Assembly (NCBI GenBank): GCA_022605405.1 | Contig: JABYQQ010000008.1 | Span: 806,001 to 870,000 of the forward strand | Source: Earliella scabrosa | Lineage: Eukaryota; Basidiomycota; Agaricomycetes; Polyporales; Polyporaceae | Direction: 5' to 3' | DNA length: 64,000 bases | In this document: positions 26,357 to 37,300 of the stretch, piece by piece | How the letters are laid out: the number at the start of each line of letters is the position of its first letter | Numbering within the stretch: the first letter of the stretch is position 1 | Made by a program: the position numbers and the translations under genes | The notes under the pieces: generated by a model | Seen by the model: the letters and a program-made list of their open reading frames with translations, nothing else | Databases searched by the model: none | What the model was told of the DNA's origin: nothing

Positions 26357-27075
26357 CCGCACACACGGCGCACTGGTGAAATGTCGGCACACGTGGTCGC
26401 CCCCGTTCCTTCGTGTTTTCGTTAGTTTTCGATACTCTGAGGAAATATCACAACTTGTTGTAAATCTAGGGCGTGGCCGCGTGGGCGGGGTCTTGTCTCA
26501 GATGCGCGCAATATGGACTCACTCCGGCTGGGTTTCTGGAATCGCTGGCACTCTGCAGACACATTGATCGCGGAGCGGGGGCTAACTGGATAGAGGCGCG
26601 GAGGCGGATGGAAAGCGACTCCGCGCCCGCCGCTATGACGGATCGGGCGTAGGTATGAAACCCCTGTCGCGATCTAGAATACGGCCTCCATCTCCTCCAT
26701 CCTCCTCTCGTCCCAATCGCTCCCGCTCGGAAAGGCACGATCGGGCCATGCGCGGGCCATGCGTCAGCTCGCGCCCCTCGAGCGTGCGCGAGGCGCAACC
26801 AAGGATGCGCGTGCGGGCTGGGCGGGCGAGGCTAATGACCCGCGCGGCTGACAGGGCGAACCTTGTATCGACGATTCGAGGGGCATAAAAATGGGCGAGC
26901 ATGGACGGCGCGCGAGGGGCGTGATTGCTCCGCTTATCGATCCCGGCCCACCCGCGCACACGCAAGACTCGGTCGTTGGTGCCCAGTCGCCCAGCGAGCA
27001 GCCAGGATTATTGATAAAAGGCAGGAGAACGACTCGGATCGACCGTGACGGCACCGCTAGAGCTGAGGACGTGAT
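26357..27075. other. Intergenic region
   Basis: About 720 bp between SDH1 and the alpha/beta-barrel gene, very GC-rich in its middle. Open frames on both strands here are arginine-rich artefacts of composition. No gene or repeat is recognised. Confidence 0.5.
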
Positions 27076-28057
27076 ATGGCGCTCCCATTACCCACCGTCG
27101 AGGTCGTCTTTGCGCCCGCCACGGAGCGCTTTCGCGCGGACCCGCGCGACCTCGCGCTCGTCCAGCCGACGTTCGACATTCTCGACAACGCGACGGGCGA
27201 AATCAGGTGAGTGTGTGCTGCTCTTCGAAGCCCGCGCTCGAGTTCGAGTTTGTGCGCGTCTCCTGATGTGTCTCTCTCTTTGCGATCGCTGCAGGACGTA
27301 CTATGGCATGCAGCACGAAGACAAGGTGACGGCGTATGTGCTCGTCGGTGCGTGGTTTGCTTCTGCGCTCTAGCGCGAGTCCAGTCAGGAAGCTCACCCC
27401 CGGGCCTCTGGTACCGCTCTATCATCCATATACATACGCCACGGTTCCACCTCCTCCCCCCAAACCCCGAACTTCAACCCAACTTCCCAACCCTCCCCAT
27501 CCGCCACGCAGCCTGGGAATCGCTCGCGCACCACCACAACCTCATCAACGACACGGTCGCGTACCCGCCGCTCGTGACCGAGATCAGCGCGATCTTCGAC
27601 CTCTCGGGCCTCTCCGCGTTCCACGTCGCGTTCGCGACGCTCGAGCCGTGGCGCGCGATCGAGGCGCCCGTGCTCGAGATCGCGACGTTCGCGCTCCTCC
27701 CGGGAAAGGACAAGGACGCGCTCGAGAAGGTCGTCGACGAGCTCGCGCGCGCGATCGAGGAGGCGCCGGAGGAGGGGACGGGCGCGGTGAGCGCCGCGTG
27801 GGGTCCGACGGTCGAGCATGAGGAATGGGTCGTGCTCTTTGCGGGGTGGGCGAGCGTCGAGGTGCGTTGTGTTTTGAGTGTCTGTCTCGAGTCGTTGGGG
27901 ATTGTGGAAGCTGATGAGACGTGCGTTCATGATGAAGGCGCACAGGTCGTTTGTGAGCAGTGATCCGGTAGCGGTTGATATCCTCAAGAGGGCGAGGGAG
28001 ATCTCGACATTGAGCGTTATACATATCCCGCTCGCGGGCTATCCACCGGACCCGTAG
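27076..28057 (+). CDS. ABM-like dimeric alpha/beta-barrel protein
   Basis: Four exons. Exon 1 has MALPLPTVEVVFAPATERFR and FDILDNATGEI; exon 2 has TYYGMQHEDKVTAYVLV; exon 3 starts AWESLAHHHNLINDTVAYPP. Exon 3 also carries LSGLSAFHVAF, EIATFALLPGKDKDALEKVV and EEWVVLFAGWASVE. The last exon runs AHRSFVSSDPVAVDILKRAR to PLAGYPPDP, stop at 28,055-28,057. Two similar half-domains, each with a W/HxxL-type motif, match the ferredoxin-like alpha/beta barrel of antibiotic-biosynthesis-monooxygenase (ABM) or stress-response barrel proteins in fungi. Enzymatic activity is not established for most of these. No signal peptide. Confidence 0.75.
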
Positions 28058-28978
28058 GACAGTTAGGACAGAAGATATGGACGGGTGTGTAACAGACAGT
28101 ATGCGCTCGGGATTGACATTCTTCATTGTTTTCTCATCGCGCGCCATGGAACTGAGCAACGTCTCGAGGCAGTGACACCACACGAGCTCTTTCCAGCAAC
28201 TCATTCGGTGTATGCGCGAGGGTAGTATCTCAACGCCGTGACGAGCATCTGACCTTACACACTCGCAGCTTACTCTGACCCTTACCAGCCCGTCTCAGGG
28301 GCTGCATGGGCACACGCCATGCATCGGGACGGCATTATATATGCGCACAATGCGAGGTACGTACGGGATTCCGTATCTTCTACTCATGTCTCACCGTCAG
28401 TCTCGCGCACATGGCTCGATGTTGTCATCCAGCTCTTCCATCACGCACCCTTCAATACGGCACTCCCGTCTCCCGGACCGCTACTTCCACGGTTGCCCCA
28501 GCCTGCGAAGAATCGGGGACGCGAGGATCTTTCCCCCATCGTAGCACGCCGCGGTTCCCAATGCTCGTGCGCCACCGCCGGTACTTGCACTGCTGTCCCA
28601 GGCCTGTGGACTCGCGCGACGGCGGCACCAATAGCAGTTGAGCTCCGTGCACAAAATGTGAAAGTGCAGAAGGTTTCGAAGGTTTGAGAACTCGCTTTGC
28701 GGCAGATGGGAGGCCGCATCGCGCATCTAGTACGGGTCGCTGTGTCCATTGGGAGTGGGACCGTGTCCCACCAGCCATTCAGCTCATGATGTCCGGCGGC
28801 GAGCGTTGCTTACCATGAGCCTTTTAGTGTGGATACCCTTCCCTCGGGGCTGGGTCCTCCTTCCCCTTCCCCATCTATTGGACAGCACGCAGTGGGGTAC
28901 GGTACGCCGGTGTCCTCGCGTTCTTCGATTCATATGAGTGACCCTGTCTCGGTGCAGCTAAAGACGTGACATACCGAG
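28058..28978. other. Intergenic region
   Basis: About 920 bp with no recognisable gene; the open frames on both strands have no motifs. The downstream end is the promoter region of the membrane-protein gene. Confidence 0.5.
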
Positions 28979-29857
28979 ATGCGCACAACAACCGGGATCC
29001 TCGCCTCCCTCGCTTTTCTCCTCGCAGTCATACCTGCACTCTCCAAGCACGGCGAGGGCGAGACAGGGACTGATAACAACAACTCCAAATCCTCGACCAC
29101 CTCCGAATATCCTTCGAGCGCAACAGCCTCCCCGTCCCCGTCCCCATCCAAGTCTCCCATCCAGCTCCAGTTCCTCCAGCCCGACAACAGCACGACATGC
29201 GCATCCCTCACATTCCGCTGGCAGGTCCCCGCAGCGCTCACCAACATCGTCCTCGCGCTGACCGTGACGAATGACCGCCCGACGCACCCCGACCAAGGGC
29301 CCGTATCCAATGTCCTCGTCGCGCGGACGCTCGCGACGACCATCCCTGCTTCCGCCTGCGCATTCATCTGGCCCGCAGTCGACGTGCCCCAAGGCACGTA
29401 CGTCGCCGTTGCCGTGGCCCCTAGTCCCTCCGTCTCTGCTACCAGTGCAACGGCCAGGTTGTCTGCGACTTCCCCGCCCTTCGTCGTTTCCGCGGGCCCA
29501 GACACGTCGTGCCTCGTCCCCGCGCCGTCCGTCACTGCTGACTCGCGCTCCTCCGGCGGGCCAGGTTCAGATTCGGATTCAGGCTCGGGATCAGACTCGG
29601 AGTCTGACTCTGACTCGGGGTCCCAGTCCCAGTCCCCAGGCGGGGGAGGGAGCGGGAGCCCGACGGGGGCGGTCCAGGAGTCGGACGTGGATGGGCCGAA
29701 GAGGCTCAGTCCCGCGGTCCTGGGAGGCGTGGTGGCGGGCGTGGTGGTGGGCGTGGTGATCCTCGTGTGCGTGTTCGCGTTCCCGCACTGCTGGCGGAGG
29801 CGGCTCGAGCGGAAGGCGAGGAGCCGGAGGCCGGGAGGGCCGTACTACCTCTTCTGA
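28979..29857 (+). CDS. Serine-rich single-pass membrane protein
   Basis: A single exon of 292 residues. The N-terminus MRTTTGILASLAFLLAVIPA is a signal peptide. A Ser/Thr-rich stretch follows, then a domain with one Cys pair (STTCASLTFRWQVP and ASACAFIWPAVD) that may form a small beta fold. Next is a long Ser/Asp/Gly/Gln low-complexity stalk. Residues about 246-269 (VLGGVVAGVVVGVVILVCVF) form a membrane helix, followed by a basic juxtamembrane tail (RRRLERKARSRRPGG). This is the layout of a type I plasma-membrane or cell-wall sensor-like protein common in Agaricomycetes. No function is known. A decayed copy of its 3' half lies at 32,077-32,367 and continues at 59,176, on the far side of the giant transposon. 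Confidence 0.85.
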   Translation: MRTTTGILASLAFLLAVIPALSKHGEGETGTDNNNSKSSTTSEYPSSATASPSPSPSKSPIQLQFLQPDNSTTCASLTFRWQVPAALTNIVLALTVTNDRPTHPDQGPVSNVLVARTLATTIPASACAFIWPAVDVPQGTYVAVAVAPSPSVSATSATARLSATSPPFVVSAGPDTSCLVPAPSVTADSRSSGGPGSDSDSGSGSDSESDSDSGSQSQSPGGGGSGSPTGAVQESDVDGPKRLSPAVLGGVVAGVVVGVVILVCVFAFPHCWRRRLERKARSRRPGGPYYLF

Positions 29858-30504
29858 CGGTCGTGGACTCGGACTTCTGTGTGGCAGGACGCGGCTGTGT
29901 CCCTGCTGTGACTGCAAATTGTCGGTCACTGTCGCGTGGGCTGCGGTCCCCGGATGTGCACGAAGGCTGCATTCGAGTTGTTCCATTGCCTATCTGTGAT
30001 CGCGCATGTTTAGTATAGGTAATCCTGCAACAGCTCAGTCTCGAGCAGAGTGGGGCCGGTTCGGATGAGATCATAGGTCGCGTCGACGCTGCCGCAGAGT
30101 ACTTGTAGTACGGAGCCCAGACTGGCGGAGGTCCGAGTTGTATAGCTCAATGAATGTAACCATACATATGCACATGCGAACCTTCTTGCCCATGCCAGTC
30201 TTGTCAACTTGTTGAGCCCCGGATGTCTTGACGGCGCCGTTGGCGGAGGTTCAACTGGACGGTTTAGTTGGGCACCTAGCCCACCTGCCTACACAATTTG
30301 TATCTAACAAGACCGGCGTTCAAGCGTCGACAAGATGAACTCGAGGCACTTACATTCTCGTCTCTCCCCTCGCAACACAGGCCACTTTCAGTACACAAAA
30401 CTGCGCATTTCCGCCAAAACTTCCCAGAAAGTACACTGCAAATCTGACGACGATGTGAAACCCGAAGTGGCACAGGCGGCGGTCGTCACAGCTGAAAACA
30501 CAAG
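29858..30504. other. Intergenic; contains the paralogous empty site for the transposon
   Basis: This follows the membrane-protein gene. At 30,013-30,017 the sequence AGTATAGG runs uninterrupted. In the second copy the same point is split: AGT ends at 32,367, the 26.8-kb element follows, and AGTATAGG resumes at 59,176. The stretch thus shows the pre-insertion sequence. From about 30,470 the DNA matches the gene A copy at 59,455 almost perfectly. Confidence 0.8.
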
Positions 30505-31212
30505 TCACTGTGAGTACAGCATACTCAGTAAGCGGAGACGCACCATCTCGCGGCGGTCTAGGTACCAAAACAACTCTTTCTCCGGTTCCTCGAAGCCCAC
30601 GTCCTCCAGAAGGTCCTCGACTTCCGAGAACATCTCGTCCGAGATCGTGTGCAATTGGCGGTTCGAGAAGAAAGCGACAATGTAATGATCGGTCTTGCCC
30701 CTTGGACCCCACACCTCCCTGAGCTTCATATGGAAGCCCCACTCGGCGCGGACGTGGTCCACAAGATAACACCACGTCTGCAGGGGGTTCATATTGCGCG
30801 GAACAATGCCGAGCTCTTTGGCGTACTCTGAGAAATGTCTGACGGAGTACGAGATCCCAAACCAGCAGAGCGGGATATCTCCGAGGGACGGGACGTCCAC
30901 CCAGACGGAGTTGAGCTCCTGGGGAAGTGGTCGGCGTGGAAATGTGCTGCGGAGGTCGGTTTGCTGACGGAGGTGTGATATGAAACGAGTACTACCACCC
31001 ACAAATACAAGCCAACTCACGCCGCGGTAATATTTTGGAGGCTTCACTGTCCTCTGGAAAGGTATCTTGCCATCAGGACCAAATGGGGGTTGGACGCGCA
31101 CCGACTCCTCAGGTTCCTCGGCTGTTGCTTCCGAGTCTGGGCTAGATGCCACAGGCGCGTCGTCCTCGTTGGGTGAATGGGCCAATTCAAGCCCATTCGA
31201 TGAAGAGGCCAT
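30505..31212 (-). CDS. Unknown protein A, copy 1
   Basis: Gene of unknown function, 216 residues from ATG 31,212 if a 57-nt intron (30,964-31,020, GTGAGT...CAG) is removed; the intron is in frame, so its removal is a judgement. The N-terminus is Ser/Glu-rich and acidic (PDSEATAEEPEESVRV). The C-terminal two-thirds is a folded-looking domain: PPFGPDGKIPFQRTVKPPKY, ELNSVWVDVPSLGDIPLCWF, VWGPRGKTDHYIVAFFSNRQ, ending EMVRLRLLSMLYSQ. I do not recognise the family. Copy 2 lies at 59,493-60,200; the two are essentially identical over the C-terminal part and differ in the N-terminal part. It lies between the membrane-protein gene and MOT1 sequence in both copies. Confidence 0.65.
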   Translation of the reverse strand: MASSSNGLELAHSPNEDDAPVASSPDSEATAEEPEESVRVQPPFGPDGKIPFQRTVKPPKYYRGVSWLVFVGGSTRFISHLRQQTDLRSTFPRRPLPQELNSVWVDVPSLGDIPLCWFGISYSVRHFSEYAKELGIVPRNMNPLQTWCYLVDHVRAEWGFHMKLREVWGPRGKTDHYIVAFFSNRQLHTISDEMFSEVEDLLEDVGFEEPEKELFWYLDRREMVRLRLLSMLYSQ

Positions 31213-31379
31213 TTCAACGAGCCGTGGAGGAGTAGTGAGCTCGGGAGTCGGAACGGCAACACACCCCTGTGTGGTGTTCTGGCAAAACGCGTCCAAGGGA
31301 GTCACGTGGGCGTGTACGAAAGCCGAGGGGGCCGGGGCCTAGTAGTCAAGGTGAAGTTCGTGAATTCGGGACTAGGCTA

Positions 31380-32076
31380 ACGTTGAGCAGTTAACTTTGC
31401 CCATCTGTCACCGGCGGGTCATCATGCGGGTGAATCCGGACAAATTGTGGGGTGAGGAGGACAGTGTTTAGTACCAGCCTTTCGTCTAGCCAATCCATAT
31501 CATGATACATGACACGAAGGGAGGTCCGAAAGCGTTGCACGAAACGAATAATAGACGACGAGCCAACGAGCCAACGAGCCACACACGTCAGCGCGCCGCA
31601 TAGCGCAACCCGCTCTTGCTCACTGGCCTGCCCACGGGGGAGCTACTTGCGCCCGATCGAGCCCATGAAACTCTTGAGGTCCAGCTCTTAAGTTCCCGGC
31701 GCCCGGAGGAGATCCTCCAAGCCGCGCAGCACGTTCTTCTGGCCAAGCGATGCACCGTTCGCGTCTATCAGGAAAGGGACGCGGGAGCCGCGGTTAGCAG
31801 CAGAATTAAGGAGCGGGGAGTAAACGCGGGACGAACCCCATTATCGTCTCCACGTACCCTTGATGATGAGTCGCTAGACGTTGACGTCCTTGCTCTGCCC
31901 GATGCGGTCTGCGCGGTCCATCGCTTGCAGACACTTCATCGAATTCCAGTCGTGCTCAATGAAGAGAACCGTGTTCGCGCCCATGAGTGTCAGGCCAAAA
32001 CCACCCACGTGCGTCGTGAGCAGGAGACAGCCGATGCCTGGGTCCGAGTTGAACGTCTGTACGTGGCGTTTGTTGG
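31380..32076 (-). pseudogene. Decayed 3' fragment of MOT1
   Basis: This matches the 3' end and downstream flank of the intact MOT1 gene (about 60,360-61,260) in the same orientation and order. Matching points include the stop-codon region (about 31,640 against 60,664), a stretch encoding the end of the protein, and the helicase motif region encoding the DxxxAMDRAHRIGQ-like part. It carries substitutions, small deletions and frame breaks and has no 5' part, so it is dead. It stops abruptly at about 32,076, where membrane-protein sequence begins: the duplication junction. Confidence 0.85.
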
Positions 32077-32367
32077 CGTCCCCACCGTTCGTCGTTTCCG
32101 CGGGCCAGGACAGCGCCGAAGAGACTCAGTCCCGCGGTCCTGGGAGTGTGGTGGTAGGCGTGATTATCCTCGTGCTCGTGTTCGTGTTCCCGCATTGCTG
32201 GCGGAGGCGGCTTGAGCGGAAGGGGCCTATTTTGAAGGTCATGAACTCTGAGCAGCGTGTTCCTGTCGTGACTTGTCGATCGTGTGTACTCCACGGTCCT
32301 ACCTGGTGTGCACGAATTTGGCACTGTGTCAGGGCACCCATCCGTGATTGCGCACGCCGTACTCAGT
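32077..32367 (+). pseudogene. Decayed 3' fragment of the membrane-protein gene, left part
   Basis: This matches 29,478-30,015 of the intact gene: it begins at the segment encoding PPFVVSAGP, lacks most of the Ser-rich stalk, and keeps the membrane helix and RRRLER region. It then runs past the old stop into the 3' flank. It is cut by the giant transposon after AGT at 32,365-32,367; the continuation is at 59,176. It has no start and cannot be a functional gene. Confidence 0.88.
32365..32367 (+). repeat. Target-site duplication, left (AGT)
   Basis: AGT directly before the CACGG terminus. The same AGT directly follows the right terminus. The unsplit paralogous sequence near 30,013 has a single AGT at this point, which confirms the 3-bp duplication. 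Confidence 0.9.
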
Positions 32368-34064
32368 CACGGCGGGCACAGCCGATTTCTCGGGTAGCAG
32401 ATATGACACAGAAAGTTACGTGCCAGTTAACCTGGCACGTAACTTTCTGGCCCGTTTCTGACCATCAAACGGGTGACGGTCGGCCGCAAATAAAGGGATA
32501 CTTCCTGTTTGCCCGAAAGGCGGCCCTCTCGATGTAAACAAACAAGCGGCTAGATATGGTCTGGTCATGAGACATACCGAGATCATCTCTGTTTGGACGA
32601 AAGGAGGCCATAAAAGGTCTCATTCTCTGCAACTATCTGATTGATATCTCAGTCTTTGCCCGACCCCGAATATGAGTGCGGTAGGTCTCCTTTCTTTGGC
32701 GGACTTTCTGATCTTTGTATAGGATACGAGTAGGCCGCCATCCTGGCGTCAGATAAATACCCCAAAAGGTGAGTCGTTCGGGCACACAAAAGAGATGCGG
32801 AGGGTAACCTGTTAAAGAGATATTCTGCTGCAGGATGTGCGGCCCAGAAAGCTGGGCTTTCATGCAACCGAAACTTACACACATAGGTCAATAGTTCGCC
32901 CGCAAGTTATTAGCCAAAAATTATACTGGCCACCGCTCCGCGCCACACCCCACCGCATCGCGATCGCGACCGCGCCCTCCAACGCTCGCGCCCGATCGCT
33001 CGCGCCCAGTCCGCTCAACACGGCTTTGTATCGCACCACGCCCCGCCTCCTCCCCTCAATACGGCCAACCCACGACAACACAAAGCTCAATACCGTGACA
33101 CGTTGCTACCGTGGCGCGCCGCGCTCCGACCACCCGACGCTGCGCTGCGTCCGCCTCGTCGCGACTTCCTCCGCACCAATCCACGAGGCTGGAGACGCGC
33201 CGCGCCTCATCACGCCGGTTCGCTACAGACGCGTCGCACCACTCCACACAGCGTCCTCCCTCGTCGCTCGTGGGCGTCAGTCTGCGAGTGTGCAGACGCA
33301 GTACTGCACCACTTCGTGCCGCGCCTTCGTCGTCGTGTCCGTCGATCCACGAGGCGACAGAGGCGTCGCACCACTCCGCTCCGCGCCTTCGTCGTCGCTC
33401 GTCCCTGTCGGTCCACGACGCAACAGGTGTGCAATGGCGCCTCCGCAATCTCGTCGGCGTCGATCCACGAGGGTGTAGACAACCACCTTGCGCCGCGTCC
33501 TTCCTCGTCCCTCGTTGGCGTTAGTCTGCGAGACTGCACCACTCCGCGTCGTCGTGCCCGTCAATTCACGAGGCGACAGAGGCGTCGCACCGCTCCACGC
33601 CGCGCCTTCATCGTCGCTCGTCCCCGTCGGTTCACGACGCACCAGCTGCGCCACGCCGCCGTTGCAGTCTCGTCCGCGTCGATTGATGTGCAGCGCCGCG
33701 CCGTCTCCTTCGTCGTCGAGGGTGCAGACGCACTGCACCACTCCGCGCCGTGCCGTGCCTGCGTCGTCGTCCTCGTCGATTCACGAGGCGACATTCGCAC
33801 CGCTCCGCGCCGCGCCTTCATCGTCGCTCGTCCCCGTCGGTTCACGACGCACCAGCTGCGCCACGCCGCCGTTGCAGTCTCGTCCGCGTCGATTGATGTG
33901 CCGCGTCGCGCCGTGCCCTTCTTCGTCGCTCGTCCGCGTCGGTCCACGAGGGTGCAGACGCACTGCACCACTCCGCGCCGTGCCGTGCCTGCGTCGTCGT
34001 CCTCGTCGATTCACGAGGCGACATTCGCACCGCTCCGCGCCGCGCCTTCATCGTCGCTCGTCCC
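32368..34064 (+). repeat. Left terminal inverted repeat (1,697 bp)
   Basis: The reverse complement of 57,479-59,175. Both arms are exactly 1,697 bp by the positions where identity begins and ends, and long frames across them translate identically, so identity is very high. The outer 600 bp are unique sequence with a palindrome; the inner 1.1 kb is GC-rich and made of degenerate repeats with CACGAGGCGACA and CGTCGTC-type words. Open frames here on both strands are compositional. Confidence 0.93.
32409..32449. promoter_or_regulatory. Palindrome near left terminus
   Basis: An 18-bp perfect inverted repeat (CAGAAAGTTACGTGCCAG and its complement) around a 5-bp TTAAC spacer, 41 bp inside the element's end. 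The mirror copy is at 59,094-59,134. Subterminal motifs in inverted orientation are typical transposase or TnpA-like binding sites in CACTA elements; that role is inferred here. Confidence 0.7.
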
Positions 34065-34220
34065 CGTCGGTTCACGACGCACCAGCTGCGCCACGCCGCC
34101 GTTGCAGTCTCGTCCGCGTCGATTGATGTGCCGCGCCGCGCCGTCTCCTTCGTCGTCGAGGGTGCAGACGCGCTGCACCACTCCGCGCTGTGTCCCTCCC
34201 GTGCACCAATCAATGAGGCT
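33586..34220 (+). repeat. Subterminal tandem repeats, left
   Basis: Three copies of a 210-230-bp unit start at about 33,586, 33,796 and 34,026. Each begins CGCACCGCTCC and includes the words TCGTCCCCGTCGGTTCACGA and CAGTCTCGTCCGCGTCGA. The inner boundary of the terminal inverted repeat (34,064) falls inside the third copy. Confidence 0.8.
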
Positions 34221-34369
34221 GCAGATGCTCCACCGCCCCGCCCAGGACCTTCCGCCACATCACTTGGCTTACCTGCTCGTCGCCCTCTATCCCATCACTC
34301 TTTCCGCTATCACCGCACCGAAATATAACATTCTGCATCGTCAGCTCTCATACAATGTATCCCCCCATG

Positions 34370-37300
34370 TCAAGCTAGAGGTTGGCTACTACTGCCCTCC
34401 ACAAACTCTGGGTGTGTCGTACTTAGCTTTTCCTCCCTGATCGTGAAATCATAGTCCTCTTCGATGATCTGATATGCGCGATACTCGTGCGGCCTGAGCG
34501 TCGCGAGCCATGCCTGGTTGTAGCAGTTGCGCCAGAGCCCAATGGCAGGAATTCCGAGGGTAGAGCGCACGGGATTGGACGTTGGAAGGCGCTGGCGCGG
34601 GCCACTACCCCCCAAGGCACGCTTCTCCGGAAGAGTCTCCCAGTCCCAGACGTGAGCGTCCCAGAGCGCGCGGAGAAACTTTCGTAACTCCGGGCTCATC
34701 CATTCGGCGTCGACGATCCAGAACCGATTCTCGCGGGTGCGCCTGCGTGGTCCCTCTGCCTCGGTCTCATCGTCACTGTGGTTGTACTGCTCCATTCGTG
34801 TCAGCAAGTCGAGATGCTCGTCGTAGCCCCGATCGACCGCGAGCTGAATGAGAGCAGCACGAAGCTAGATAACTGTGAGCGATTTCTCCTCATATACACA
34901 ATTGCTGGAGTGCTCACCGTGGTCCTCCGCGCTTTCTGTCTCTTCTTCCTGTTGTCCTCTTCGGAGTCATCGTCAGATTGGGGGTTTGTGAGCTTCCGGT
35001 ACTTCTCGCGCACGGTGACCATGTGAGTATCGAACGCGGACCCGACATGGAACTCCGTCCGATAGCGCTTCGGAATAGCCAAGTTGAACTTATCGTACTG
35101 TCCGCTATCGAGCGTACGAATGAGGTCCCGGATGAAGAAGTCACGAGCGTCGAGATTGTACGGGAAGGTCGTGCTAGACCGCGACAAGTCGACGTTGAAC
35201 TTCTCTAGTGTGAAGTATTCTTTGTCCTTGGGATGGCGATTGTATGCCGCGATCTCGGCGCTCGTCAGGCGAGGGCATTTCGCGACGATCTCCGCATACG
35301 TCCGCGCGCAGAGCAGTCGCCTAAAATGCACCCTGACGACTTTCTGTGGTTTTGACGTGAGCAGCGGCCCGAGCGACGGCGAAGGCAGACAAAACGTACC
35401 GCTAGTCGGTTCAAATGTTCCCTCTCCACCTCCGTGAGCATCTCGATTTCAGCCTGAGTACGAGGCCGACCATTCTCCGGTGGCGGTAGCTCAATGCGGG
35501 CCACTTTCGAGCGTGTGGTACGCGTCGGACGAGGCTGCTTGGAGCGCTTCTGCACGGGTACCATCGTCGGTACTGCGGCCTCCTCCATGCGAGCCAGACG
35601 GTTTTCTAGCTTGGCAATGCGATTCAACACAGCATTGCTACATAAGCATGTTAGTACCAAGTGAGCATTGAGTCTATGCAGTACTTGCCTGTGTGCGCGC
35701 TGTTCCGATAGCATAGCGTTCATTTGGTCGATAATATGGAACCCGAGCTTGTCTGACCCGAACGGAGCCGAGCGTGCTTGTTCTGATTGCTGTTCGGCGT
35801 ACCGTACCCGTCAGCATCAGGTTGCACGAAGGTCATGGTTCGACGAACCTCGCTGCTCGTCGGGAATTGGGCGTAGGTCTCTCCACTCGCGGGACGCGGA
35901 GCATAGCGCGAGTAACCGCGGTCTTGCTCATCCATGTCATCTTGGACGCTCCGAGCGTCCGCTTGATCTTTCGTAATCTATCAGCCAGCAGCCTGCGTTA
36001 GCTATATGTCCATGCGTGCACCAGGTGACAGCGCACCAAAGTCTCCAGATACTCGTCGAATTCGGGGTCGAAGTTCGATTCCTGGTCGGCTTGATACATG
36101 TCATCATCTTGCATCCGATCTTGTCCGCCTTCGTCATCCGCATCCTCGCTATTGTCGACCTCGCCGAAATCTTCATCTGGGTTCAATCTGGTCGTGTAAC
36201 CGTTCACGCCGTCATCCCGCTCTCGGTCGTCAGCTTCCCCCATGATCGCGTCCTGAGGGCAATGCAATGAGTGATCGCGCCAGTAGGCAACCGTGAACAT
36301 GTCCGACTAACCTCAACATCAGCCGGGGCCGCCTTTTTCTTGCGCCGAGTGCGTTGTTCAACGTGATAAGGTGCCCCGCGACGCTTCTCGGAACTGTTGA
36401 TGCCACGACGAGCAGGGATCCTGATGACTAGCGAGGTCCGCTTAGCAGGTACTGAGTGTGACTCCGTGGTTGCAGGCTGCATGGCAGGATCATCTCTATG
36501 TGCAGTACGCTTACAAGAGTATCAGTACAGCCGCCATCAACGTCATGACCAATATTTTACCTTGTCGATCATCCCTTGCTGAGCCGAACCATATGATTGA
36601 GGCCCGGGCGGCGGCAGGTCCTGCTGAGCTACCGGTTGCTGCTGACCGTGGAGATGGTCGCGCGGAAAGACCGGTTGGTCGTAGTACTGCTGCATCTGTC
36701 CTTGAGGTGCTGGTCGCGGCGGCGGCGGAGGTTGCGCTGAATGACCCAATTGTTGTCCGTGCTGAAGGGGACGCTGAGGTTGCTGACCAAGCTCAGGCTG
36801 GTGCTCCGGCTCATGTTGTGATGCTCTCGGATGAGGCGCATGCTGAGGGGTGCGTGCACCGTACAGCGGGATAGGCGGATGCGCCTGCGGAGCGGGGTGA
36901 GCCTGCGGAACCGGGGGTTGGACCTGCTGCTGGGAAGTTGGAGGTGCGCCATATGGGCCTGGCGTCTGCATCTGCTGGCCATAAAGAGCGGCAGGGTGCG
37001 CCTGGGTCTGAGCAGCGCCGTAGGGAGCGGGAGGATGTCCTCGCTGCGGCTGGGGTACGCCGTATGGAGCGGGAGGGTGCACTTGCTGGGTCTGGGCTGC
37101 GGGGCCGTAAGGAGCGGGATGCTGCGCCTGCTGGTCACTGTATGGAGCGGGAGGGTGCACTTGCTGGGTCTGGGCTGCGGGGCCGTAAGGAGCGGGAGGC
37201 TGCGCGTGCTGGTCACTGTATGGAGCGGGAGGGTACACGTGCTGGTTCTGGGCTGCGCCGTAAGGAGCGGGAGGCGGCGGGGGCGGCTGCTGCTGATGCG

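Noticed and set aside
33103..34440. A 445-residue + strand frame across the left arm and its mirror at 57,277-58,440
   Set aside because: Arginine/serine/histidine-rich, repetitive, and open in several frames on both strands at once; it follows the CG-rich subterminal repeats and has no domain.
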